In this document: in pieces, positions 48,093 to 59,215 of the stretch
Layout of the letters: every line of letters begins with the position of its first letter
Numbering within the stretch: position 1 is the first letter of the stretch
NCBI GenBank assembly: GCA_958510875.1
Contig: OY294068.1
Coordinates: 198,238,315 to 198,302,314 of the forward strand
Length of the DNA: 64,000 bases
DNA from: Endomychus coccineus
Lineage: Eukaryota; Arthropoda; Insecta; Coleoptera; Endomychidae
Reading direction: 5' to 3'
Notes under the pieces: generated by a model
What the model was told of the DNA's origin: nothing
What the model saw: only the letters and a program-made list of their open reading frames with translations
Database searches by the model: none
Translations under genes and position numbers: made by a program

Positions 48093-48321
48093 AAACATCA
48101 ATATATGATTATTAATATTGTGATTATTATAAAGAAAATAAAACTTACCGATTGACTGATAACATCAAAGAAGTAATAAGGAACATTTTCAGCTTACAGT
48201 CAACCAGCAATCTGCACAGTTGGCTTGACAAATTAAATGTAGGTATGTGAAACGAACGACTGTTTTAAAAGAATAATCCAAAGTTTAGAAGGAGATTATA
48301 TTTCCATCTGTGAGGAAAGTA

Positions 48322-48681
48322 GTTTAATTATGATTTCTGGAAAAGTCATAGGAAATATAGTATAACAGGTTCCAGAGTTTACGAAATATACACTTATGCC
48401 ACTAATAAAAATGCCAATTGGAATCAAAAAAGTAATACGTACTTCAATCCGCAAAAGTTCAGGAGTGAGTATACAAACAGGGATTGCGAATGAAGATAAA
48501 GCCATAGAAAAATTCATCTCAGTTTCAACAACAGAGGTAGTCGAAGTGGGTTAAATTATTTCTACAAAAAATTATTGGCTTGCTTACTCTGCTGATGGTG
48601 TAGTTGTGGAGAATAGTAAATCCAAGTCCTTACTAGAAATAAAATGTCCTGCCTGTAAAAGGATCAGAAATGACAATTGAG
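48322..48681 (+). pseudogene. YqaJ-like (lambda exonuclease family) PD-(D/E)xK nuclease fragment
   Basis: FWKSHRKYSITGSRVYEIYT and YFNPQKFRSEYTN (frame 1), then after a frameshift near 48465 ANEDKAIEKFISVS, VVEVG-stop-IISTKNYWLA, YSADGVVVENSK, SKSLLEIKCPAC. The ITGSR box, the early E of ANEDKAIEKF, the D of SADGVV and E-x-K of LLEIKC match the catalytic set of YqaJ viral-recombinase-like nucleases. One frameshift and one TAA (48553) kill the frame. Together with the SWIM fragment it is a remnant of an insect SWIM-YqaJ gene, probably mobile or transposon-linked, function unknown. Confidence 0.8.
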
Positions 48682-48689
48682 GAAGCTTG

Positions 48690-49599
48690 AAAATGTTTAT
48701 AAGTGTATAACACAGTAAAAGAAATACAACTTGTTAGGTTAAGTTAGTTAAATAATAGAAATACAACTTGTTACTCTTTTGCACAGAAAAATGTTATCTA
48801 ACGGGTTTCATTTATTGTTTATTATTCTTACAAGCTACTGAATGTACAATAAATTTTCAAGTTTTACTCCAAAAACTCTAGTAATACATATGTTTACATG
48901 TAAATAATATTTTTTGTGACAATTCGTTATTTCGGCGTAGAAAACACCAGAGGGCGGTAATGTCATTTCGGATCCCTATATGTTCCGCCGATTGTGAAGA
49001 CTAAAGCGTATCAGAAAAGGAATAATTTGAAAATGTATTTCCTTGCATTTTATATTAATAGCTGGATCAAATTATCAGCAAACAGGTAGGGTATAACCCA
49101 TCATCTGACTACATGAGCTATTTCAAATATCTGATTGATTTCAGAGGAGGTTGCAATGTTGCATTCCACCATTGCTTCAACTGTTTTAAACTCTCAAATA
49201 TCATGCAAGGTAGTGGAAACATGCAAATTGTCGTTATTGTAGTTTTAGGATTCTCTACTTGCAGCAAAATCAACGAGGGTATCATAATATGTTATTGCAG
49301 CTTTGGGACATTGTTATAAAATGAACTGTTACAAACAAAATTGGGTTCTTTACTTATTATACGGAATAATACAAGTTCACTTCCAAGCTGGAACTGAAGG
49401 GCGGTGTTATATGAAGACATTCATATTGTAACATGTAAAAGAATCAATGCTACTGCTGATTTGATATGATTCCCGAACAAATAATAACGAAATTGTGAAT
49501 CCTATTTCAGTTTCTCAGATATCATTTGAAGGATACAAATAATAGAATGATCATTTGAAGCTGAGATATAATCATTATGTATATGTGAAGTTCAGGATA
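48690..49599. other. No supported gene
   Basis: AT-rich. The frame at 49113-49319 (+) and its reverse show no domain I recognise. Confidence 0.45.
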
Positions 49600-50995
49600 C
49601 AATAACTTGAGGGACCATGACGAGACTGACCAAGGTCCAGAGACTTGCATATCTTGGGATCACAGGGGCTATGGAATCTACACCCACTGCAGCAATGGAA
49701 ACACAACTGGGATTGCCTCCCCTCCAATTGGTAACCCAAGGAGAGGCCAGGCTTGGTGCTTTCAGAATACAAAATACACTGGAGAATATTCACATTGGGC
49801 CAGGACACATGAGCATCGTAAAAATCGTGACCAGGGACGTGCTAGGCATGAGAACAGATCACATCCCAAAGCGATACTCTTTCAACAACACATTCAGGGT
49901 ATCAATACCAGAAAGGACTGAATGGGAACATACAAACCTGAACAACATCCTACAGGGAAAGATCTGGTATACAGACGGGTCTAAGACTGAAAAAGGTGCA
50001 GGTGCATGAGTATACTCAAGAAACCCAAAGACTGGATTGAGCTATTCATTGGGTGAACACACCTCTGTCTTCCAAGCAGAGGTATATGCAATCCTCCAAT
50101 GTGTGGAGGAAAACAATCCGAGAGCCATCGATGATGAGCAGATCCACATATTGACAGACAGTCAGACTGCACTTAAGGCAATGAGAAGTCAGGAAGTGAC
50201 GTCCCGTCTGGTATGGACATGCAAAAAAGAACTTGACCCACTGGCAGACCGAAATCGCGTTGAACTGTTTTGGGTGCCAGGACATCGGGGAACGACAGGC
50301 AACGAAAAAGCCGACGAACTTGCAAAAAGAGGGTCAGAGAACACTCCAGATCCAGAACAGACCACGGGGGTACCAAAACGTATAGCACGGAGTTCTGTAG
50401 AAGACTGGATCATGGAAAACCACAAAGAGTACTGGGAAAAAATCCCAGGAAACGCACATGGGAAGGAATACATCAATGCCCCGTGTAACAAAAGAACGAC
50501 AGAACTATTAGCACTAAATAGGGAAGAAATAAAAGTCGTAATAGGGCTCATGACTGGCCATGCGCCAGTAAAAGGGCACCTTAACAAAATGGGACTGTAC
50601 AATGGCGACCTGACATGCAGACTCTGCGGTGAGGATACAGAAACAGTGACACACATACTGTGTAAATGCTAGGCGCTTGATCGCAAACGACAGTCAATTT
50701 TTGGAAAGCCCAACGGTGAACCAGAATTATACAGTTCCCACCCTGTGAAGGACTTGTACAAACTCGTACAAGGTACAAAAACATCTGAGTAGATACCGTG
50801 AACAAACGAAACATAGGCGAGATACAATGGGCCAGTAAGCCTAAGTGTCACCGGAGGCAATAGCCAGACAAGCCTACAAAGGGGGTGAAGTTTTTAGTGA
50901 GTATGCCTGGAATGGTGACTCTCACAGTAGACCTTGAGATTCAAAGGCTCCCCATAAAGGGTTTTCTTCACCTCCACAACAACAACAAAAAAAAA
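49600..50995 (+). mobile_element. R1/I-type LINE, 5'-truncated, nearly intact RNase H end
   Basis: A single frame from 49617 to the stop at 50790-50792 is broken only by TGA at 50007 and TAG at 50670. Order: the RT C-terminal KVQRLAYLGITGAMESTPTA and MVTQGEARLGA-like part; RNase H with all four acidic residues (YTDGSK, QAEVYAI, LTDSQTALKA, GNEKADELAKRG); and a zinc-binding end (MTGHAPVKGHLNKMG, CRLCGED, THILCKC). RNase H removes the RNA template during target-primed synthesis. The 3' UTR of about 200 bp ends in a CAACAACAACAAAAAAAAA tail at 50977-50995. Two stop mutations and a well-kept frame make this one of the youngest LINEs here. Confidence 0.9.
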
Positions 50996-51091
50996 CTTGC
51001 TTCGCAGAATAATTGACAAAGTTTTGGTACATCAGGTTGACTTTGCCAATTGACTGCTAACAATAAAATATGTTTATATTTCACTATACGG

Positions 51092-51160
51092 TTGCGGGAC
51101 CATCACCTGGCGGCAGTATTGCCAACTGTTTCCCCGTCGTAGAGGCATCTTCAACTTGTC
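51092..51160 (-). other. Possible distant hammerhead-like motif
   Basis: Minus strand GAAGATGCC-TCTACGAC-GGGGAAAC-AGTTGGC recalls family A (GAAGATGCC ... GGCGAAACGTCGGC) but the first core box reads TTGAAGA and the triplet is changed. Probably a decayed PLE terminal repeat. No activity is expected. Confidence 0.25.
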
Positions 51161-51169
51161 TCAAAGAAC

Positions 51170-51768
51170 AAATTGCAAAGAAATATTTATAGGAAATAAT
51201 ATACTTACTTTGTCAGGTCTATTTATGAAGCAGTTATCTTCACTCACCAAAACCAGCATCTATTTCAGGAACAGGCCAACAATCATGTTCATATTATAAG
51301 AACAAAAAATAACTACATCTACAATAAACTTAATTATACATATCTCCAGAAAAATTTACAATATAGCATGATAAAAATTTATAATAAAATTCCCCAATCA
51401 TTGAAAAAATTACCATTAAATGATCTCAAGAACAATTTGAAATTTCTACTTATAAAACGGGCTCACTGAATGAATATTTTACGGACAAAGATATTTGAGC
51501 TATTCCTATTTCTAAGTATTCTAAGTTACTTCAGTCATATCTGTATGTATCGTTTCCATTTCAATGTACTGGACCTATACACATTTTAATATGTTTAACC
51601 ACTGTTAGTTTTAATTACGATGACAAATGTATTGAAATTCATATTTACATAAAATTTTTACATGACGTGCTCTACACCTCTTTGAGGTATTCTTCCATAT
51701 ATTTTCTGTATTTATATTGTATCTGAGCAAGAGAATAAGCCTAACTAATCTAAACTAAACTAAACTTC
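51170..51768 (+). pseudogene. LINE 3' end with (CTAAA)n tail
   Basis: After a short decayed part, an open frame reads HVHIIRTKNNYIYNKLNYTY, LQKNLQYSMIKIYNKIPQSL, KKLPLNDLKNNLKFLL, the final RT tail (IKIYN.IP..LK.L....FK..LK..L). About 290 bp of UTR lead to TAATCTAAACTAAACTAAAC at 51748-51767. 5' truncated. The spelling differs from the LINEs at 33249 and 37443, so it is another lineage. Confidence 0.75.
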
Positions 51769-52234
51769 CAATAGCGGGAACTTCTTTGTCAATGCGTAGA
51801 TAGTGGATTGTATGCACAGTGGTACATCTGCTTTCCGGCAGATGGAGTGGGAAGTTCTAGGTTCGCCAAACACTTTGAGGGTGTTTTATTATATCACTTT
51901 CGGAGATGGTAGGTCAGTAATTTCACGTTTGTCTCGTCCCACTGACGAGCCAATGAGAAGAACGAAACAGCTTGTTTAACCTGGTGAAACATAAGGTTTG
52001 TCTATTTACTCCTAGCACGAGATGTGTTTGTTTTTCACTATTGTAACGTTATATACGTTACTATGTCTAATTGCTTGAATAATCTTAATAACGGTAATTG
52101 TAAATGATTAAACTTGGAAATATATTGTCACAGGCATCTATGTTTTAATAGCGCAAATCGTTCATTTTATTGCGCGAAAGAATGTTTATTTGACAAAGTA
52201 AGTCTGATCATTATTGTTTCTTCAAATTTTACTA

Positions 52235-52575
52235 ATTGGCTACATTGAAAGATTATTGTGGACAGAGAACAAATAATTTGATGTCTAATTGTATCTAAAC
52301 CTAGTTGTAGATGTGTGTATTCTCTGATCGATGATATTTCTCAATAATTATATGAATATCGACTCATCCACGTATTCACACCAGATCACTTTTTCTTGCT
52401 CTCATCTAAATTACATATTTATTTACTATATTGTTCCTCTTGTCTTTATGCAATATCTAATTTGTCAAGTTAATACTCAGAATGGTTTATATCTTTCTCT
52501 AAGAATTGTTCAACCTAGCAAATATCCACGTGGCTACTTAGTATTTCGTATCACCCTACTTTGACCTTCCTCATA
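52235..52575 (+). repeat. Left arm of a long inverted repeat
   Basis: About 340 bp, reverse-complementary to 56572-56910 at roughly 70-75%. Matching blocks include ATTGAAAGATTAT, AATTTGATGTCTAAT, TATTCTCTGAT, CACTATATTGTT, CAGAATGGTTTAT and TTTGACCTTCCTCAT. A 77-codon frame covers part of it, without a known domain. Confidence 0.75.
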
Positions 52576-53449
52576 AAATTCAGTAAGTTTGATAAACCAT
52601 TGATTTTAAATGCGGACGTATCATCCATGTTTTGGGAAATGCCCGGCAAACTTCAAAATTGTATTCAATCTGTTTAATGTATGCAGCGGTATCCAACAAA
52701 GTAATTAAGTTTCAGCAAATGATCATTTAAATTATGAAATTACTCATGAATGCGTCATCCGAAACCGAATCAACCTTATATTAATAACATCCAAAGCAAC
52801 TAATATTTTCTACGACGTAGAATGTGTAAGCGAACTCCGATATGACCATCTGCTGGAAGTGCTATGTCGGTGAGAATGTACAACAGGCGAAGGCCATTGC
52901 AGGGCAGTCCCTAAAGGGAGAAGGGTAAATAGAACTCAATATGTTCCAACATACAGTATAATCATCCTCGGGCTATATAAAATATTACCAGAGTATAATA
53001 TAACGACAGCCGGCAAGGGCACCATGTCCCTAGTGGGGTCTGACATGACAAACTTAATTAACTCGCAATGTCTATCTCACTTCAAACAAAAACGTATTAA
53101 GCTATGAAATTACTTCTTTTCATAGTAAACTTTCTCTCCCGCTCTCACCCTTCACTTCGCAGTACGTTCCTCGATGCCCAAGTCCAGTAATATGTATAAC
53201 GGCGTTATTCAAATTTCTAAATTACACATTCTCTTTGTTTTAAGAGTAAAAATAAAATTTCCGAACTTTATATAAATATGCAAAGTTGGGCATTTTCATT
53301 CTATTCCGTCAGTTTTCGTAATTAACATATGCAACACTCCATCCTGTCTTGTAAGTAGTAGGGAGTCATTTCGCTTACTCCTACTTAAGTTGCTATCTGC
53401 TTGGCTACGTAACACATATAAAGCGGAAATCTATTGAAAAATATGGCGA

Positions 53450-53845
53450 ATCACCAGCTGTAGCATATTGGATATCTCCAAAGCATTTGACCGAGTATGG
53501 CACCAAAAGCCTTCTTAGGAAACTTCACTTTACCAACATTGTTTAAACTCCAACTCAACTAGCTGTTGGAGTGGTCACTTCCATATGGTTTCGGACTCTG
53601 TCGCTTACTATCAAATAGATAGATCCTCCATGTGGTGTTTGATCCGATACAAAGGCTATCAAACCTGTGATCCACAGGGTTCTATCTTGGCACCAACTTT
53701 GTTTCTTCTTCATTTAAACGATCTGCTGGAAGTGACTACCTGTTCCATCCACAGTATTGTAGATGATGGTACACTTCATACCGCTTTCTCATCTAGATAC
53801 CCTATACGATCCAATGAAGCCGGAGGAGAGACTAATGAAATCTGA
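53450..53845 (+). pseudogene. LINE reverse transcriptase fragment (palm)
   Basis: SILDISKAFDRVWHQK at 53460-53510 (RT motif A, first catalytic D), then PQGSILAPTLFLLHLNDLLE (motif B) and HSIVDDGTLHTAFSS (motif C, the catalytic DD of xADD, here VDD). One frameshift lies between. It sits inside the region enclosed by the long inverted repeat. 5' and 3' parts are missing. Confidence 0.85.
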
Positions 53846-54009
53846 GAAAATGATAAAAATTCGTTAGATACCAATTTTGGGAGCATTTCTCATATCAAAA
53901 GTGAATTTTATATCGTTTTTAATGAAGGGATGGTCGAAATTCAAGGTTTCTGGGGGCTACTACATGTTGCCCAAGCGTCTGAGGTGAAAACTAATGGTAG
54001 AATCGAATT

Positions 54010-54658
54010 ATTATTGTAGTGATGAAGATATCGCGTGCTGCCCTATAGCTTTGAGAGAGTCAAAAGGGACATCAAACGTTAAGGAAAGATGGTAGACGTT
54101 GTACAGATATGTAAGTAAATTTTAACATGGTTTTATTCAGTTTCCAAACGATATGATAATAATACAATTTTCCTACTCACATTAAATACATAACTTGTCT
54201 AACAAATTAAAAATTACACCTAAGTGATTTAACACATGTGTGCAAGAACAAAAACTGAAAAAGAAAGAACATATAATCAATTCCATATGCATTTCACAAT
54301 TCCAAAAATTTCCTGTAATTTTGTTCCTGACCAAGAATTTATGAATTACGTTTGATTCTGGTAAATTAGAAAACTGAATTGATTCCCATATTCTCAAAAT
54401 GTATTTATATCTTGTTACTTATTGCTAGTAGTTTGTTGTCGTCAACTATTTTGCAGTTTTAATACAAAATTTTTTTTTAAATAAGAAAAAAACACTTGTT
54501 TAAAAATACTGCTAAAGAACCGACTACCTTTCGACTACCAAGTAGCCATCATCAGAGTAAACTAAATTATTGTGTTTTAACACAATGAACAAATGTAATT
54601 TAGAAGGAATAGAAACGTATAAACGGAAAACAATTTATTAAATTCCAATTTATTTCTA
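54010..54658 (-). mobile_element. 649-bp insertion with 26-bp target duplication and a hammerhead-like motif
   Basis: The 26 bases at 53984-54009 (GTGAAAACTAATGG...CGAATT) are repeated exactly at 54659-54684. In the uninterrupted unit they occur once, so the sequence between is an insert. It carries hammerhead-like motif B3 on the minus strand and a segment (AATTTAGAAGGAATAGAAAC at 54598) that also occurs next to motif B1 (14095). No ORF of note (54182-54397 minus has no domain). Best explanation: a short non-autonomous PLE-type retroelement. Confidence 0.7.
54518..54562 (-). ncRNA. Hammerhead-ribozyme-like motif, family B copy 3
   Basis: Minus strand: TTACT-CTGATGAT-GGCTAC-TTG-GTAGTC-GAAA-GGTAGTC. 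Both core boxes are intact and stem II is a perfect 6-bp hairpin (one G-U). Stem III and the outer stem are poorer than in the B consensus (GAAAC-GTC-CTC-AGTACT). It is the best stem II of the nine motifs. Confidence 0.55.
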
Positions 54659-55085
54659 GTGAAAACTAATGGTAGAATCGAATTCCTCATCCAAGAAAGT
54701 GCAATATCACGGCGTTATATAGAAATCGATGAGATCGACCAAATCTACTATTTCTCCATTACTTACCCCTTATGGAATTTGAGAAAATGCGAAAATCTTG
54801 GTGAGTTCATGTGACTGATGGAATTTGTTCTATTGGATCATAGAAAGTTGCGTAGACCAATTTCGGGAGCATTTATCATATTTAAAGTGATTTTTTTTTT
54901 AATTGTTTTCATGTAGGGGATGGTTGAAATTCAAGTTTTTCGGGGGCTACTAAATGTTGCCCAAGCGTCTGAGGTGAGAACTAATGGTAGAATCGAATCA
55001 ATCATCCAAGAAAGTGCATTATCATGTCGTTTCATAGAAATCGATGAGATCGACCAAATTCACTATTTTTACATACATCCCTCAT

Positions 55086-56571
55086 GAATGCATAATGCAG
55101 GACGCATCAATGGTCCCTCAGTTTTTCCTGAATCCTAATTGAAATGGAAGGAACAGTTTCTTGCTCATAATTCTTTGACAACTTAGGGAAAGAATCTTCT
55201 TTCGGCTGTTCGTAACCTCTTGCATTTCCTTTCAAGCAATACCTGGTTACCTGTTTGACCTATATATGTAGCAGGGCATTCGTTACAGTGGTGCTTCGAA
55301 ACTCAAAATTTCCTAAAATAACCCTGTTCCAATTTAGATTCATTAATGATTGTGGAGCAATGACAAATATGTTATTATTAAAGCCTAAATTTTATCTTAC
55401 GTACATCTTATGTACGTTACTATTCAAGCTGTCATTTTTGAAAGTTTTAAAAGATGCAGAATATCACGTACCACTTATTATTTGATTCCAAACTTAATGA
55501 AGGTTAGAGAATATGAAAGGCAATTTATTGAAATGTACATTATGATAACGTACTTGTTATATCATTATTTTGAATTACGAGTATATCTGAACGTGTTATT
55601 ATTATGTGAATTGAATTTTGCAAAATGATGAACTGGAAAGCTTTCCCAGGAAAAAATAAGTGATCGTAAAAATAGAATAAGGGAGTATTTTGAAAAGAAA
55701 CAATAGGTTTGAGTAGATACTAAATATGTATGAAGCAATCATAACGCATTATTCATGTCTAGAGAGATGTGGTGGTCTCTTTGAGCCTCGCTCTATTTGA
55801 CAAATACGTGCAGTGGTATAATATTGCCATCTTTTTATATATTCCATTAGATATTTCAAGTATTCGAACGTTTATCAAATATTACATTTTCTTTCACTCG
55901 CAATATTCTCTATTATATCTTAGGGGATACGCTTGCGCTCTCTCACTCTCTCGCTTCGCGTAATTCTTTTTCGATTCATTTTGCCGCTCTTGTGTAAATG
56001 TGCCAATATTTTACTATGGAATTTCCCGGAAACGATTCTCTTTAACTTATTCTTAGTGACGGAAAAAATATTGTTACTAACTTGTCTTCATTGACACAAA
56101 CCCGTTATATCAATTTTACTGATATTGCTTCCTTTTATTTCCCAATCTTGGCTTCAATGTGCAATGCAAATCATTTCATGGCAGCTACCTTCTCCATACT
56201 TGATGCATTATTCATTACTACACGGGCAATTTCCAAGTTAAATAATTAATAATTAATAATCAACCATTCATTGTAGGTGGAATCAGAGTTGATATTCCGC
56301 AAACATGGACAAAAAATTAATATTTCACTCATGCGTAATGCTTCAACCAAAAATAATTCATGTTAACAGTCACTGTCACATGCGTATCGTATACAAAATC
56401 TAAATGAATATTCTAATCAAGAAGTAACAGTAAGTAACAGAGGATTCACTCAGAATTCTCATAAAGCAGTAAATGAGAATTTTGGCTTTATTTAAGTTCA
56501 CCCAGATCAATAACTATTCCGTTACCTCACCAAAACCAGTCTAAATAGTCATGATCATTTCCAATCCATAT
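55086..56571. other. No supported gene
   Basis: AT-rich DNA enclosed by the long inverted repeat. Open frames at 55255-55485, 55410-55628 and 55769-55963 carry no known domain. Confidence 0.45.
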
Positions 56572-56910
56572 GAGGAAGGTCAAAGGAAGGTGACACGGAA
56601 TACCACGCACTACGCACTCACGCGGGTATTCGCTATGTCGAACAAGCCTTAGAGAACGACATAAACCATTCTGACTACTAACTTGATGAATTTCATTTTG
56701 AATAAAGATAGAAGCAACAATATAGTGAACGATTCTCTTATATAGATTCGATCAAGAAAATGCGATCTGTCGTGGACTCGTAGATAAGTTGATTATTATT
56801 TTATTGAAAAATACTGTCAATCAGAGAATATACATATCTTTAATTAGGTTTAGAAATTATTAGACATCAAATTACATGTTCCCTGTCGACCATAATCTTT
56901 CAATAAAGCA
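56572..56910 (-). repeat. Right arm of the long inverted repeat
   Basis: Reverse complement of 52235-52575. Together the arms delimit a 4.7-kb block holding the RT fragment, the 315-bp repeat and the 649-bp insert. I could not find terminal motifs or target duplications outside the arms. Confidence 0.75.
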
Positions 56911-59065
56911 AATTAATATCAATAAAGGAAAGGCCATTGAAAATCAACTTACCCAGCGTGTAAGATGGGATAGTTTAATTTCCGTTTTCTAGACAATTCT
57001 CTACTCGCGTGTAGTGCGACCTCACATGAGATTTCGCGCAAGATTAATAATCGATTTTCTATTGAAAGATAGTTACATTACAAGTTTAATAATTTAGCAA
57101 TCTTTAGACAAATAATGTGGAAATACGTTACAAACTGTATGCGTCTTCTTGTAGTTGAAGAAATTCATCAATGCCTCCACCTCCAATCAGAGCAGTTCTG
57201 AGTAGGTCGTCACAAAAATTCACCTCAGATCCAACAAATGTTTATACAAAAAAGATCTTGCTAGGCGCTCACATGTCCAACATAATGAACGACTTCGTGA
57301 AGAGAAAAACTACAGCATTTCACGAGCATTTTTTAGTTGGAATAATGCAAATGTAGAAACTGTGTAATGTTATGAAATGATTGAATTAAACATCGCAACG
57401 AAAACAAACATACAAATATGGCAAGTTCCGTTTGAAAATAGCGAGGTTGACTAACATGTGAAACGGTAATAACTGAAATAAATTCGAAAACTTCAGATAT
57501 ACCAACTTGCAGTTATTTCAAAATCGGACATTTATTCCGTTACTTTTGCAGTGCATGCAACATTACCGTCCAACTTCACCCAAATAAAATTAGCGTGCCA
57601 GCAGCAGCAGGGTAGTAGCATCGAAATTCTCCTGGAAACAAATATCACTGGGATTAAAAACATCGGAACTCGTCTGGGAGAGAGATAGAGTGCATTCCGT
57701 TTGATGATAACGGCTTATTAGACACACATGATACGAAAATGCAGCCAAACTGCGAATTAATTCGATTTAACAGAAAGCAAGTTAAATGCTATAAACATGT
57801 ATTCTAGCTTAACACACTTTTACCATTAGCTGTGAGAGGTTCTTCCGGTTCTTCACCATTTGGAATTATATCATTATGTGAACAGCACGGGGAATCCTTC
57901 CAACTATTTTAAATAAAGCACTATAAAACTAGCAGCGCCGGTTGTTTGTCTATTGTCGAGTTCAAAGCCTTGAAGTTTTTATATAGGAACGCGTCAAGTA
58001 AATTATAACTGAATATTAAGATCGCCTCCATCTACATGTCGAGAAAACTCTCCCATCGCGAGAACGAATACTTATTTTTTAGTTCAGTTGGATGTTTAGG
58101 AATGTATAAGCTTCTTTTGTTAAATTGAGCGGCCTGTGAACGATGAAGTATATTCTTCCTTTATTATTGCTAATTTGCCTTTGTAACTGGTTCCAATATT
58201 CCTTTTTGCTCGACAAACGTAACATTGCTGATTGTAAATGATAATATTTAAGTAGCTCACGACAAAATATATTTGAATAAAATACAAATAAGAAAGTACA
58301 GTTTTACAATTATTCGTTTGATACCCTTACTTCGTGTTATACAGGCTGACTCGTGGAGGATAAGGTACTGAACACAAATAGGTAACTCATGTATGGTTAT
58401 AGATAAGAGTATAACAATGATATATCTATGGTTTCGTTGTTTTTTTATATCCAATTGGTGGGAACAGAAGAAACAGAAAATTATTTTGTTAATATTAGTC
58501 TCTATTTTTCCACAATTTGGGGAAGTTTTCCACTACAGCGATTCAAGGATATTTTCAAATAAGAACGAACCCACGTCACAAAGCACGATTACTTCCCTGC
58601 GCATTCGCCAAATTGGCCATATTTACCTGACGAGGACATCCTAAGACGAACACGCTTCCTCATACGACTTTTCATTCAATTATTACTGGAAACAACTGAT
58701 ACACAACTTATACGTTTCTGTTGCCTGTTCGATATTAATTCGCACGGTTGATTTTGAACATCAATCAATCAATCAAAACGGGGATCGCTTGATTGGGTTC
58801 ATTGTGCGCCCTTTGATACAAGAATCAGTTCACCAGACCTAAGGCAGTGTCGAAAACTAAGATTTTGTATCTCTCTGATATCAACAATGACAATGTTTAT
58901 TCAGATGACAGTGTCTGTGAGGAGTCCTGTCATCAGTTTTACATCTCTTCTGTTCATAGAGAGTAGAGTTTTAGTGAATTTAGGCGAGAACTCTCTGATG
59001 TGGAGCTCCGCCCGCTTCATGCCGGGGGAACTACGGGATTGAAGTGTCCAGTTCGTTTATTGTTG
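56911..59065. other. No convincing gene
   Basis: A 34-codon ORF at 58143-58247 (+) begins MKYILPLLLLLICLCNWF, like a signal peptide. It could be a first exon of a secreted protein but nothing downstream confirms it. Other frames lack domains. Confidence 0.4.
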
Positions 59066-59215
59066 GGAGGTGGCCATTTTTGATTGACATGAATGCGATA
59101 AAGACGCTTGATGCTTGGTACAATTAGCTCAAGAATTTCCGCGCTGTAGTTGATGTGAATCAGTTTTAAAACGTCTTCTGATGAAGGTCGTGACACCAGA
59201 ACGTACGTAAAGTCG
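59066..59215 (+). repeat. PLE-type terminal repeat, family C copy 3, with hammerhead-like motif
   Basis: GGCCATTTTTGATTGACATG, AATGCGATAAAGACGCTTG and GGTACAATTAG match 31648-31715 (GGGCATTTTTAATTGAAATT, AATGCGATAAGGACGCTTT, ATACAATTAG). It ends in CTGATGA (59178), AGGTCGTGACACC, AGAAC, GTAC, GTA, AAG. Here stem II (GGT/ACC) is retained but the GAAA box reads GAAC after an extra A. The homology of the two copies before the ribozyme-like part shows they belong to one element family. Confidence 0.6.

Larger units (their letters stand above)
53842..55085 (+). repeat. 315-bp tandem repeat, about 2 units, split by an insertion
   Basis: A partial unit at 53842-54009, a full unit at 54659-54973 and a partial one at 54974-55085 share GGGGGCTACT(A/T)...TGTTGCCCAAGCGTCTGAGG and CTAATGGTAGAATCGAAT. 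The array is interrupted at 54010 by a 649-bp insertion. It is non-coding as far as I can see. Confidence 0.8.

Noticed and set aside
50046..50860. Minus-strand frames of up to 155 codons
   Set aside because: Shadows of the LINE RNase H frame on the plus strand.
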